Shown: positions 1 to 4,914 of the stretch, in pieces | Layout: every line of letters starts with the position of its first letter | Position numbering within the stretch: position 1 is the stretch's first letter | NCBI GenBank assembly: GCA_934561485.1 | Contig: CAKTGS010000119.1 | Span: forward strand, 1-5,075 | Reading direction: 5' to 3' | Length of the DNA: 5,075 nt | Source: an uncultured Faecalibacterium sp. | Lineage (GTDB): Bacteria > Bacillota > Clostridia > Oscillospirales > Ruminococcaceae | The notes under the pieces: generated by a model | Databases searched by the model: none | Seen by the model: the letters and a program-made list of their open reading frames with translations, nothing else | Told to the model about the DNA's origin: nothing | Position numbers and translations under genes: made by a program

Positions 1-64
1 CGGGATTTGAACCCACGGCCTCCTCGTCCCGAACGAGGCGCGCTACCAACTGCGCTATGCCCCG
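1..64 (-). tRNA. tRNA-Pro (anticodon CGG), cut by the window start
   Basis: Read on the minus strand this is a tRNA from its 5' end at 64. The 5' acceptor strand is CGGGGCA, the D arm is GCGC-AGTTGGTA-GCGC, and the anticodon arm is CCTCG-TTCGGGA-CGAGG. The anticodon is CGG, which reads the proline codon CCG. The T arm begins GTGGG-TTCAAAT-CCCG. The end of the T stem and the 3' acceptor strand lie outside the window. The CGGGG 5' end is typical of bacterial tRNA-Pro. It lies just downstream of tRNA-Gln on the same strand and is probably expressed from the same promoter at 213-241. Confidence 0.95.
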
Positions 65-68
65 AAAA

Positions 69-92
69 TACCGCAGCTTTTCGGCTGCGGTA
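69..92 (-). terminator. Hairpin between tRNA-Gln and tRNA-Pro (weak terminator or processing signal)
   Basis: A perfect 9-bp stem (TACCGCAGC pairing with GCTGCGGTA) with a 6-nt loop starts one base after the encoded CCA of tRNA-Gln. On the minus strand it is followed by TTTT, which runs directly into the 5' end of tRNA-Pro. The shape fits a weak or partial intrinsic terminator. It could equally be a spacer structure that guides tRNA end processing. The sequence alone cannot separate these. Confidence 0.5.
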
Positions 93-93
93 C

Positions 94-167
94 TGGTTGG
101 GGATGAGAGAATCGAACTCCCACAAGTAGAGTCAGAGTCTACCGCACTACCACTATGCAAATCCCCA
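94..167 (-). tRNA. tRNA-Gln (anticodon CTG), with encoded CCA
   Basis: On the minus strand the acceptor strands TGGGGAT and ATCCCCA pair fully. They are followed by discriminator A and an encoded CCA (96-94). The D arm is GCAT-AGTGGTA-GTGC. The anticodon arm GTAGA-CTCTGAC-TCTAC gives anticodon CTG, which reads the glutamine codon CAG. The T arm is GGGAG-TTCGATT-CTCTC. A TGGGG 5' end is characteristic of tRNA-Gln. It is the first gene of the minus-strand tRNA unit, about 45 bases downstream of a consensus promoter. Confidence 0.96.
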
Positions 168-175
168 ATATTCGG

Positions 176-209
176 CTTTGTCAACGGCGTCTCGGCGCTG
201 CTGACAAGG
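176..209 (-). promoter_or_regulatory. Leader hairpin of the tRNA-Gln/tRNA-Pro transcript
   Basis: Positions 176-189 pair with 196-209: eight pairs (one a wobble), one A/C mismatch, then five pairs (one a wobble), closed by a 6-nt loop. The expected transcription start, about 7 bases below the -10 box, falls near 206. The hairpin would therefore occupy almost the first bases of the primary transcript. A role in protecting the 5' end or in RNase P processing is inference. Confidence 0.5.
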
Positions 210-212
210 AAT

Positions 213-241
213 ATTATACTCAAAGCTGGAGCCATTGTCAA
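213..241 (-). promoter_or_regulatory. Consensus sigma-70/SigA promoter for the tRNA-Gln/tRNA-Pro unit
   Basis: On the minus strand there is a perfect -35 box TTGACA (241-236), a 17-bp spacer and a perfect -10 box TATAAT (218-213). A match to consensus at both boxes with ideal spacing is expected for a strongly expressed stable-RNA gene. Confidence 0.92.
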
Positions 242-321
242 CCACTTTTTTGCTTTTTCCGCAAACTTTTTCTGTGAGGTGCTGCAGGGCACGGTGGCTT
301 GTAAATTTTTTGCAAGACTGC

Positions 322-350
322 TTGACACCCGCCTGCATTCGGAATACTCT
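322..350 (+). promoter_or_regulatory. Probable promoter of the phosphofructokinase gene
   Basis: There is a perfect -35 box TTGACA at 322-327. At the ideal 17-bp spacing the -10 candidate is TACTCT (345-350), a poor match. A better -10 sequence, TATAGT (351-356), lies 23 bp away, too far for standard spacing. The -35 makes a promoter here likely, but the exact -10 and start point are uncertain. The untranslated leader would be about 70 bases. Confidence 0.5.
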
Positions 351-366
351 TATAGTAAGGTTTGTG

Positions 367-400
367 CAGGGCGCGTATTCCGTTTGGCGGCGCAGCCCTG
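367..400 (+). promoter_or_regulatory. Hairpin in the 5' leader of the phosphofructokinase mRNA
   Basis: CAGGGC (367-372) pairs with GCCCTG (395-400), and GCG (373-375) pairs with CGC (391-393) after a bulged A. It sits between the probable promoter and the ribosome binding site. It is followed by AAGTTTTGAG, so only four T residues, and would be a weak terminator at best. It could affect mRNA stability or translation. No riboswitch class is recognised. Confidence 0.3.
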
Positions 401-426
401 AAGTTTTGAGGAAAGAGGGCTTTTGA

Positions 427-1506
427 ATGAAAAAACGTGTTGGAATCCTGACCTCCGGCGGCGACTGTCCGGGCTTGAACGCCACCATCCGCGGCGTTGC
501 AAAGGCACTGTATGCCCGCATGGGCAGCAACGTGGAAATCGTTGGCATTCTGAACGGCTACAGCGGCCTGATCAACGGCGACTACAAGGAAATGACCGAG
601 GATGATTTCCGGGGCATTCTGACCCTGGGCGGCACCATTCTGGGCACCAAGCGCACGCCGTTCAAGATGATGCGCGTGGTGGAAGACGACAACGTGGACA
701 AGGTTGCCGCCATGAAAAAGACCTACAAGGATGCCAAGCTGGACTGCCTGCTCTGCCTGGGCGGCAATGGCACCCACAAAACGGCCAATCTGCTCTCGCA
801 GGAAGGGCTGAACATCATCGGCCTGCCCAAAACCATCGACAATGATATTTATGGCACGGACGTGACCTTTGGCTTCCACACCGCTGTGGACATTGCTACG
901 GAAGTCATTGACCGCATTCACACCACCGCCGGCAGCCATAGCCGCGTGATGTGCATTGAGATCATGGGCAACAAGGCCGGCTGGCTGACCCTGTATTCCG
1001 GCATTGCCGGCGGCGCAGACATCATTCTGCTGCCCGAGATGCCCTACGACATCGACCGTGTGTGCGATGCCGTGGAGCGCCGCGCCAAGAGAGGCTCCAA
1101 TTTCTCCATCATTGCCGTGGCCGAAGGTGCCATGAATGTGGAGGAAGCCCGCATGAAGCGCAAGGACTGGATGGCCAAGCGTGCCGAGCAGGGCTATGGT
1201 GCCACCGCCACCAACCGCATTGCACAGGCCGTGCAGAAAAAGACCGGCATGGAAACCCGCGTGTGTATCCCGGGTCACATGCAGCGCGGCGGCAGCCCCA
1301 GCGCTTACGACCGTGTGCTGGCCACCCAGTTTGGCAGCTATGCGGCCAAGCTGGTGGAGATCGAGCGCTATGGTGTTACCGTGGCCATGGTGAATGGCCG
1401 TGTGACCCAGAACCGTCTGGACGACATTGCCGGCAAGACCCGCAACGTGCCCGAAGGCTGTGAGCTGCTCACCGTGGCCCGCCGCATGGGTGTGAGCCTG
1501 GGCTGA
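427..1506 (+). CDS. pfkA: 6-phosphofructokinase (mixed-substrate, group III type)
   Basis: This 359-residue cytoplasmic enzyme phosphorylates fructose 6-phosphate to fructose 1,6-bisphosphate, the committed step of glycolysis. Visible motifs are GGDCPGLN (11-18), the nucleotide/Mg loop GGNGT (112-116), PKTIDND (134-140) with catalytic Asp138, SHSR (170-173), EIMGNKAGW (178-186), AEG (232-234) and the sugar-phosphate motif GHMQRGGSPSAYDR (283-296). By comparison with E. coli PfkA, Gly115 corresponds to Gly104 (the ATP-type residue) and Lys135 to position 124 (Lys in PPi-type enzymes). This combination marks the mixed-substrate subgroup, in which Gly104 usually goes with ATP use, so ATP is the more likely phosphate donor. 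Asn114 replaces the Mg-binding Asp103 of E. coli. The ATG start is supported by AGAGGG at 414-419, seven bases upstream. A strong terminator follows, so the gene is probably transcribed alone. The family call is near certain; the donor specificity is inference. Confidence 0.97.
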   Translation: MKKRVGILTSGGDCPGLNATIRGVAKALYARMGSNVEIVGILNGYSGLINGDYKEMTEDDFRGILTLGGTILGTKRTPFKMMRVVEDDNVDKVAAMKKTYKDAKLDCLLCLGGNGTHKTANLLSQEGLNIIGLPKTIDNDIYGTDVTFGFHTAVDIATEVIDRIHTTAGSHSRVMCIEIMGNKAGWLTLYSGIAGGADIILLPEMPYDIDRVCDAVERRAKRGSNFSIIAVAEGAMNVEEARMKRKDWMAKRAEQGYGATATNRIAQAVQKKTGMETRVCIPGHMQRGGSPSAYDRVLATQFGSYAAKLVEIERYGVTVAMVNGRVTQNRLDDIAGKTRNVPEGCELLTVARRMGVSLG

Positions 1507-1513
1507 GTGAATC

Positions 1514-1547
1514 AAAAATGCTCCGTGTTCGCCACGGAGCATTTTTT
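1514..1547 (+). terminator. Intrinsic terminator of the phosphofructokinase gene
   Basis: A perfect 9-bp stem (TGCTCCGTG pairing with CACGGAGCA) with loop TTCGC is flanked by an A tract before it and six T residues after it. It begins eight bases after the stop codon. The A/T flanks lengthen the stem and could allow some termination on the other strand as well. Confidence 0.95.
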
Positions 1548-1571
1548 CTTGGGGGATTTGCGCAAAATCGG

Positions 1572-1600
1572 TTGTAAAAAAGAGGAAAACAGGGTATGAT
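1572..1600 (+). promoter_or_regulatory. Promoter of pepT
   Basis: The -35 box is TTGTAA (1572-1577), the spacer is 17 bp and the -10 box is TATGAT (1595-1600), which differs from consensus at one base. It lies just after the phosphofructokinase terminator and about 45 bases before the pepT start codon. This shows pepT is transcribed independently. Confidence 0.82.
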
Positions 1601-1628
1601 AGAAGATGGATGCTTCCAATTTTCAGAT

Positions 1629-1635
1629 AAAGGAG
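1629..1635 (+). promoter_or_regulatory. Ribosome binding site that fixes the pepT start
   Basis: AAAGGAG lies 10 bases before the ATG at 1646. A GTG at 1637 is in frame but sits only one base after this site, so it cannot be the start codon. The ATG at 1646 is also where similarity to PepT proteins (MRAYERLLNY) begins. Confidence 0.85.
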
Positions 1636-1645
1636 TGTGCGGATC

Positions 1646-2863
1646 ATGCGCGCTTATGAACGTCTTTTGAATTATGTCAAGGTCTACACCACCTCGGACC
1701 CGGAGTCCGGTACCCATCCTTCGGCGGCCCGGGAGTTTGACCTGGCCCACAAGCTGGTGGAAGAGCTGAAGGCTCTGGGCGTGGAGGATGCCCGTGTGGA
1801 TGAGCACTGCTACGTGTACGGCAGCCTGCCGGCTACCCCCGGCTGTGAGAGCAAGCCTGCCCTGGGCCTGATCGCCCACATGGACACCGCTCCCGATGCC
1901 GGCGGCGAGAACGTGAACCCCATCCTGCACGAAAACTACGATGGCGGCGATGTGACCCTGCCCGCCACCGGTATGGTGATGAAGGTGTCGGCCTTCCCGT
2001 TCCTGGCTTCCATGAAAGGGGAGACCCTGATCACCACCGATGGCACCACCCTGCTGGGTGCAGACGACAAGGCCGGTGTGTCGGAGATCATGACCGCCGT
2101 GGAGACCGTGCTGGAAAAGGGCCTGCCCCATGGCAAGCTGTGCATCGCCTTTACCCCCGATGAGGAGATCGGCGAGGGCGCCAGCCTGTTCGACATCCCG
2201 GGCTTTGGGGCTGACTTTGCCTACACTGTGGACGGCGGCGATGCCGGTTCCATCGAGTACGAGAACTTCAACGCTGCAGCTGCCACCGTGACCATTCACG
2301 GCTTCTCGGTGCATCCCGGCTCTGCCAAGGACACTATGATCAATGCCTCCAACGTGGCAATGGAGTTCCACAACAGCCTGCCTGTCATGGCCCGTCCGGA
2401 GACCACCGAGGGCCGCCAGGGCTTCTACCACCTGTGCCAGATGTACGGCGATGTGACCGAAGCCAAGCTGGGGTACATTCTGCGCGACCACGATGCCGCT
2501 AAGCTGCAGTTCAAGAAGGACAACATGCAGGACATTGCCGACTACCTGAACGGCAAGTACGGTGCAGGTACGGTGGAAGTGGAGATCAAGGACAGCTACC
2601 GCAACATGCTGGAAAAAATCAAGCCGCATTTCCATTTGGTAGAAACTGCCCGCAAGGCCATCCGCATGGCCGGGCTGGAGCCGGAGGAAGTGCCTGTGCG
2701 CGGCGGCACCGATGGTGCCACCCTGAGCTGGATGGGCCTGCCCTGCCCGAACCTGGGCACCGGCGGCTTCAACTTCCACGGTGTGTGCGAGTGCACCACC
2801 GCCGAGCGCATGGACCGCTGTACGGAGATCCTGCTGAACATCATCGGCCTATACGCAGAGTAA
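1646..2863 (+). CDS. pepT: Peptidase T (tripeptide aminopeptidase, M20B family)
   Basis: This 405-residue cytoplasmic di-zinc aminopeptidase removes the N-terminal residue from tripeptides, the last stage of using imported peptides. The length matches the family (about 405-410). The metal and catalytic residues sit at almost the same numbers as in Salmonella PepT: His78 and Asp80 in AHMDTAP, Asp140 in LLGADDKAG, Glu173 (catalytic base) and Glu174 in PDEEIG, Asp196 in VDGGD, and His378 near the C terminus in FNFHG. The substrate-binding motif RGGTDG is at 352-357. The central segment of about 210-330 (starting near VTIHGFSVHPGSAK) is the dimerisation or lid domain. There is no signal peptide or membrane segment. 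All active-site residues are present, so it should be functional. It has its own promoter and terminator and is convergent with the downstream potassium channel gene. No regulatory site beyond the promoter is visible. Confidence 0.97.
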   Translation: MRAYERLLNYVKVYTTSDPESGTHPSAAREFDLAHKLVEELKALGVEDARVDEHCYVYGSLPATPGCESKPALGLIAHMDTAPDAGGENVNPILHENYDGGDVTLPATGMVMKVSAFPFLASMKGETLITTDGTTLLGADDKAGVSEIMTAVETVLEKGLPHGKLCIAFTPDEEIGEGASLFDIPGFGADFAYTVDGGDAGSIEYENFNAAAATVTIHGFSVHPGSAKDTMINASNVAMEFHNSLPVMARPETTEGRQGFYHLCQMYGDVTEAKLGYILRDHDAAKLQFKKDNMQDIADYLNGKYGAGTVEVEIKDSYRNMLEKIKPHFHLVETARKAIRMAGLEPEEVPVRGGTDGATLSWMGLPCPNLGTGGFNFHGVCECTTAERMDRCTEILLNIIGLYAE

Positions 2864-2883
2864 TTATAGCTTTTGATACAACA

Positions 2884-2922
2884 AAAAATGGAGGTTATCC
2901 GCTGTGGATAGCCTCCATTTTT
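2884..2922 (+). terminator. Intrinsic terminator of pepT, possibly bidirectional
   Basis: The stem has 12 pairs (TGGAGGTTATCC with GGATAGCCTCCA, one T/G wobble) and loop GCTGT. It is flanked by A5 on the left and T5 on the right, which extend the pairing. It starts about 20 bases after the pepT stop. The A/T flanks would also let it stop transcripts entering on the minus strand from the ktrB side. Confidence 0.94.
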
Positions 2923-2960
2923 ATTATGCCGTTTTTCTCCACGACCCTTTTTGTGAAAAT

Positions 2961-3085
2961 GCGTTTGGAGCGGTCCGCGGTTGCACAGCAATGAAAGCCC
3001 CAGTGGGGCTTTTAAGCGGCGAGCGGTCTGCGTCAGCAGATGGAGGGGCCTTGCCCCGACAAGTTCCGCAGACCGCGCCAAACGC
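2961..3085. repeat. 125-nt self-complementary intergenic element (palindromic repeat or structured RNA, unrecognised)
   Basis: The 20-nt ends, 2961-2980 and 3066-3085, are inverted copies matching at 18 of 20 positions. The ten-base core GCGGTCTGCG occurs again at 3023-3032 as a perfect partner for 3067-3076, so two alternative long stems compete for the same right arm. Inside lie GCCCC-AGT-GGGGC (2997-3009) and GGGGC-CTT-GCCCC (3045-3057). CTTG (3050-3053) can instead pair with CAAG (3060-3063). No credible protein is encoded. It lies between two convergent genes, where palindromic repeats are tolerated. It could be a REP/MITE-like dispersed repeat, a compound terminator or a small RNA. The structure is visible; the class is not known. 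Confidence 0.6.
2994..3013 (+). terminator. Secondary terminator-like hairpin inside the structured element
   Basis: AAAGCCCC pairs perfectly with GGGGCTTT around the 3-nt loop AGT, followed by one more T (TTTT in total). It is a compact GC-rich hairpin with a short T run and could back up the main pepT terminator. It may equally be just one arm of the larger element at 2961-3085. Confidence 0.45.
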
Positions 3086-3113
3086 GAAAATAAAAATAAA
3101 ATTTCTGCTGAAT

Positions 3114-3138
3114 ATGCCCAGAGCGAAGCGGCGGGCAT
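3114..3138 (-). terminator. Weak terminator-like hairpin after ktrB
   Basis: ATGCCC (3114-3119) pairs with GGGCAT (3133-3138) about ten bases beyond the ktrB stop codon. On the minus strand no T run follows directly. A T-rich stretch (TTTTATTTTTATTTT) appears only some ten bases further on. It is the only hairpin close to the gene end, but a poor canonical terminator. The structures at 2961-3085 and 2884-2922 may do the real work. Confidence 0.35.
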
Positions 3139-3148
3139 TTAAAATCGT

Positions 3149-4525
3149 TTACCCAACATTGATATGTCCCACCGGCAGGATCTTGCGCTTGTTGTCGTCC
3201 GGTTTGGCCGTCAGGCTCATGGCCAGCGACACCGGCCCCACACGGCCCATAAACATGACCAGCATATACAGGATTTTGGCTCCGGTGTTCAGTTGGCTGG
3301 TCACGCCCACCGAAAGGCCCACCGTGCCAAAGGCAGAGCAGGATTCAAAGATCGCATCGATCACCGACACCGCATCGGAGGTGTTGTAGTACACCACCAC
3401 CGCCGAGCCAAAGGCGGCCAGCGCACCGATGACGATGATGGTCAGGGCGCGGTACACGGTTTTGGATTCGATGTGGTGGTCAGCAATCACACAGTCGTCC
3501 CGGCCCTGCGCCACGCTGCGGATGGTCAGGATCAGCACGGCAAAGGTGGTTACCTTCACACCGCCGCCCGTGGAGCCGGGAGCGGCACCAATGAACTGCA
3601 GCACGCTCATCAGCAGCTTGGTAATGGGGCCGCAGGCGGCCAGATCAATGGTGTTCATGCCGGCGGTGCGGGTGGACACCGACTGGAACAGCGCGGCCAT
3701 GATTTTTCCCGGCACGCTCAGCCCGCCCATGCTGGCGGGGTTGTTCCACTCCATCAGGGCAATCAGCGCGGCACCGCCCACCCAGAGAATGGCGGAGAAG
3801 ATCAGCACCACCTTTGCATGGAGGGACAGCTTGTGTTTTTTGTGCCACTGGCCAAGCTCCACCCAGACCATAAAGCCCAGGCCGCCGGAAATGATCATGA
3901 ATATGATGACGAACTGAACGTAGTAGTTGTTCACATAGGGGACCAGCGAGGAATACTGCCCGAATCGGCCAAACAGGTCAAACCCTGCATTGCAGAAGGC
4001 CGATATGGCCGTGAAGATGCTTACCCAGATGCCCTCGGCCCCGAACTGCGGCACAAAGGCAAACAGCAGCAGCACAATGCCCAGGCCCTCGAACAGGGCG
4101 GCCAGGCCAATGACGATCTTGAGCACGTTTTTGGCCTGGTCGTAGCCGTCCGCCGAGACGCTTTCGCCCAGCACCCGGAGATCCCGAAAGCCCATGCGCC
4201 GCCGCATGGCCAGCGCAAAAAAGCTGGTCAGGGTCACCAAACCCAGGCCGCCGATCTGGATCAGCAGCAGAATGACCACCTGCCCGAACACCGAAAACTG
4301 CGCCCAGGTATCCCGCACGATCAGGCCGGTCACGCAGGTGGCACTGGTGGCTGTGAACATGGCATCCACCAGCCCCAGCCGCCCGTGCCGGCTGGCAAGG
4401 GGCAGGCTCAGCAGCAGGGTGCCCAGCGCAATGACCACCACAAAGCTCACGCAGATGATCTGGGTGGGACTGTGCCCCTTTGTGCCGCGTTTGGCTGCGT
4501 GCCGGAACAGTTTCTTTTTTTCCAT
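3149..4525 (-). CDS. ktrB: KtrB-type potassium uptake channel subunit (Trk/Ktr/HKT family)
   Basis: This 458-residue membrane protein is built from four M1-P-M2 repeats and forms the K+-conducting subunit of Ktr systems, normally a dimer on a cytoplasmic KtrA ring. The pore-loop glycines are all present: Gly67 in TSATCVTGL, Gly181 in ISAFCNAGF, Gly289 in STRTAGM and Gly403 in SAFGTVGL. This spacing closely matches Vibrio KtrB. The flexible gating segment is the small-residue stretch GAAPGSTGGGVKVTTF (313-328). Membrane spans start near 22-42, and the N terminus (MEKKKLFRHAAKRG) is basic and cytoplasmic. The start is the ATG at 4525, because GGAGG (4535-4531) lies five bases upstream. A GTG four codons earlier overlaps that site and is rejected. 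A small ACCGC/GCGGT hairpin (4543-4556) lies just upstream of the ribosome binding site. No ktrA (RCK-domain) gene is adjacent on either side, so the regulatory subunit must be encoded elsewhere. No truncation or frameshift is seen. Confidence 0.95.
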   Translation of the reverse strand: MEKKKLFRHAAKRGTKGHSPTQIICVSFVVVIALGTLLLSLPLASRHGRLGLVDAMFTATSATCVTGLIVRDTWAQFSVFGQVVILLLIQIGGLGLVTLTSFFALAMRRRMGFRDLRVLGESVSADGYDQAKNVLKIVIGLAALFEGLGIVLLLFAFVPQFGAEGIWVSIFTAISAFCNAGFDLFGRFGQYSSLVPYVNNYYVQFVIIFMIISGGLGFMVWVELGQWHKKHKLSLHAKVVLIFSAILWVGGAALIALMEWNNPASMGGLSVPGKIMAALFQSVSTRTAGMNTIDLAACGPITKLLMSVLQFIGAAPGSTGGGVKVTTFAVLILTIRSVAQGRDDCVIADHHIESKTVYRALTIIVIGALAAFGSAVVVYYNTSDAVSVIDAIFESCSAFGTVGLSVGVTSQLNTGAKILYMLVMFMGRVGPVSLAMSLTAKPDDNKRKILPVGHINVG

Positions 4526-4578
4526 ACGATCCTCCACAGGCGACCGCCGCTGCGGTGCCCGATTTTACTCTCCTTTAT

Positions 4579-4607
4579 AGGATACACCATTTTGCGCCGA
4601 GGTTCAA
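4579..4607 (-). promoter_or_regulatory. Promoter of ktrB
   Basis: On the minus strand the -35 box is TTGAAC (4607-4602), the spacer is 17 bp and the -10 box is TATCCT (4584-4579). The leader to the ATG would be about 47 bases. Its -35 box is only one base away from the -35 box of the divergent tRNA-Arg promoter. Confidence 0.75.
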
Positions 4608-4608
4608 C

Positions 4609-4637
4609 TTGATTTTGTGCGCCGGATGCGGTATTAT
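4609..4637 (+). promoter_or_regulatory. Promoter of the interrupted tRNA-Arg gene
   Basis: The -35 box is TTGATT (4609-4614), the spacer is 17 bp and the -10 box is TATTAT (4632-4637). It points at the tRNA half beginning at 4678. Since the DNA from 4718 onward is probably foreign, this host promoter would now transcribe into it, towards the intact tRNA at 4915. Confidence 0.8.
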
Positions 4638-4643
4638 AGAAAA

Positions 4644-4669
4644 GCGGTGCGGCACACAGCCTGCACCGC
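4644..4669 (+). promoter_or_regulatory. Leader hairpin before the tRNA-Arg half
   Basis: GCGGTGCGG (4644-4652) pairs with CTGCACCGC (4661-4669), nine pairs including one wobble, around the 8-nt loop CACACAGC. It begins about seven bases after the -10 box, so at or near the first transcribed base. It resembles in position the leader hairpin of the tRNA-Gln unit. Its function is unknown. Confidence 0.45.
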
Positions 4670-4677
4670 ACCCATTC

Positions 4678-4717
4678 GTCTCGGTAGCTCAGTTGGATAG
4701 AGCGCAAGCCTCCTAAG
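4678..4717 (+). pseudogene. 5' half of a tRNA-Arg (anticodon CCT), interrupted after the anticodon loop
   Basis: The 5' acceptor strand GTCTCGG, linker TA, D arm GCTC-AGTTGGATA-GAGC, and the anticodon stem and loop CAAGC-CTCCTAA are all intact. The anticodon is CCT at 4712-4714. The next base, G4717, still fits, but then the sequence AATT replaces the expected CTTG of the 3' anticodon stem. No GCTTG and no T arm or acceptor strand able to pair with GTCTCGG occurs anywhere later in the window. The gene is therefore cut in or just after the anticodon loop. This loop is a standard crossover site for tRNA-targeting integrases, so this is a probable attachment-site junction. A group I intron, known in some bacterial tRNA-Arg genes, is less likely because no 3' exon is found. 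Confidence 0.85.
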
Positions 4718-4914
4718 AATTCGGTCAACCTGATACCTTGGGTGCAGAAGTGATTGCTCTAATCAAAAGCAAGACCGGGAATCGAAGTTTTCTCAACAAT
4801 TTTTGATGCAACAAATCTGACACCGTTCCGGTTGCAACGCAGTCGGTCACTTCGTTGTGAAAAGCATTCCATACAAAGTGCAGAAAAGTCAAAAATCAAC
4901 GATAATACATATAT

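Noticed and set aside
1637..1645. GTG at 1637 as the pepT start, adding three residues
   Set aside because: It lies one base after the AAAGGAG ribosome binding site, whereas the ATG at 1646 has workable spacing.
238..1647. 469-residue minus-strand ORF opposite phosphofructokinase, and a similar 436-residue ORF opposite pepT (1469-2779)
   Set aside because: Both are His/Gly/Ala-rich shadow frames of real GC-rich genes and run through terminators and promoters.
2785..3389. Plus-strand ORFs across the pepT 3' end and the palindromic element (2785-2994 and 2904-3389)
   Set aside because: They run across the pepT terminator, lack ribosome binding sites and look like chance frames.
4526..4537. 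GTG at 4537 as the ktrB start, adding four residues
   Set aside because: It overlaps the GGAGG ribosome binding site that serves the ATG at 4525.
3164..4612. 482-residue plus-strand ORF opposite ktrB
   Set aside because: Its His/Gln-rich composition is typical of the antisense of a membrane protein gene; the minus-strand frame shows all KtrB motifs.
4447..4728. 93-residue minus-strand ORF containing GLRSIQLSYRDE
   Set aside because: It is the antisense of the tRNA-Arg half joined to the ktrB leader in another frame; it has no ribosome binding site and no protein-like composition.
4831..4838. Palindrome GTTGCAAC as a possible operator
   Set aside because: It is a single 8-base palindrome with no promoter nearby and no second copy.
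4742..4885. Direct repeat GTGCAGAA at 4742-4749 and 4878-4885 as possible integrase arm sites
   Set aside because: An 8-base repeat within 200 bases is easily expected by chance and has no supporting arrangement.
4718..4914. Group I intron inside tRNA-Arg(CCT), as known from some proteobacteria
   Set aside because: No 3' exon completing the first tRNA is found, the downstream tRNA has its own full 5' half, and no group I core pairing was recognised.
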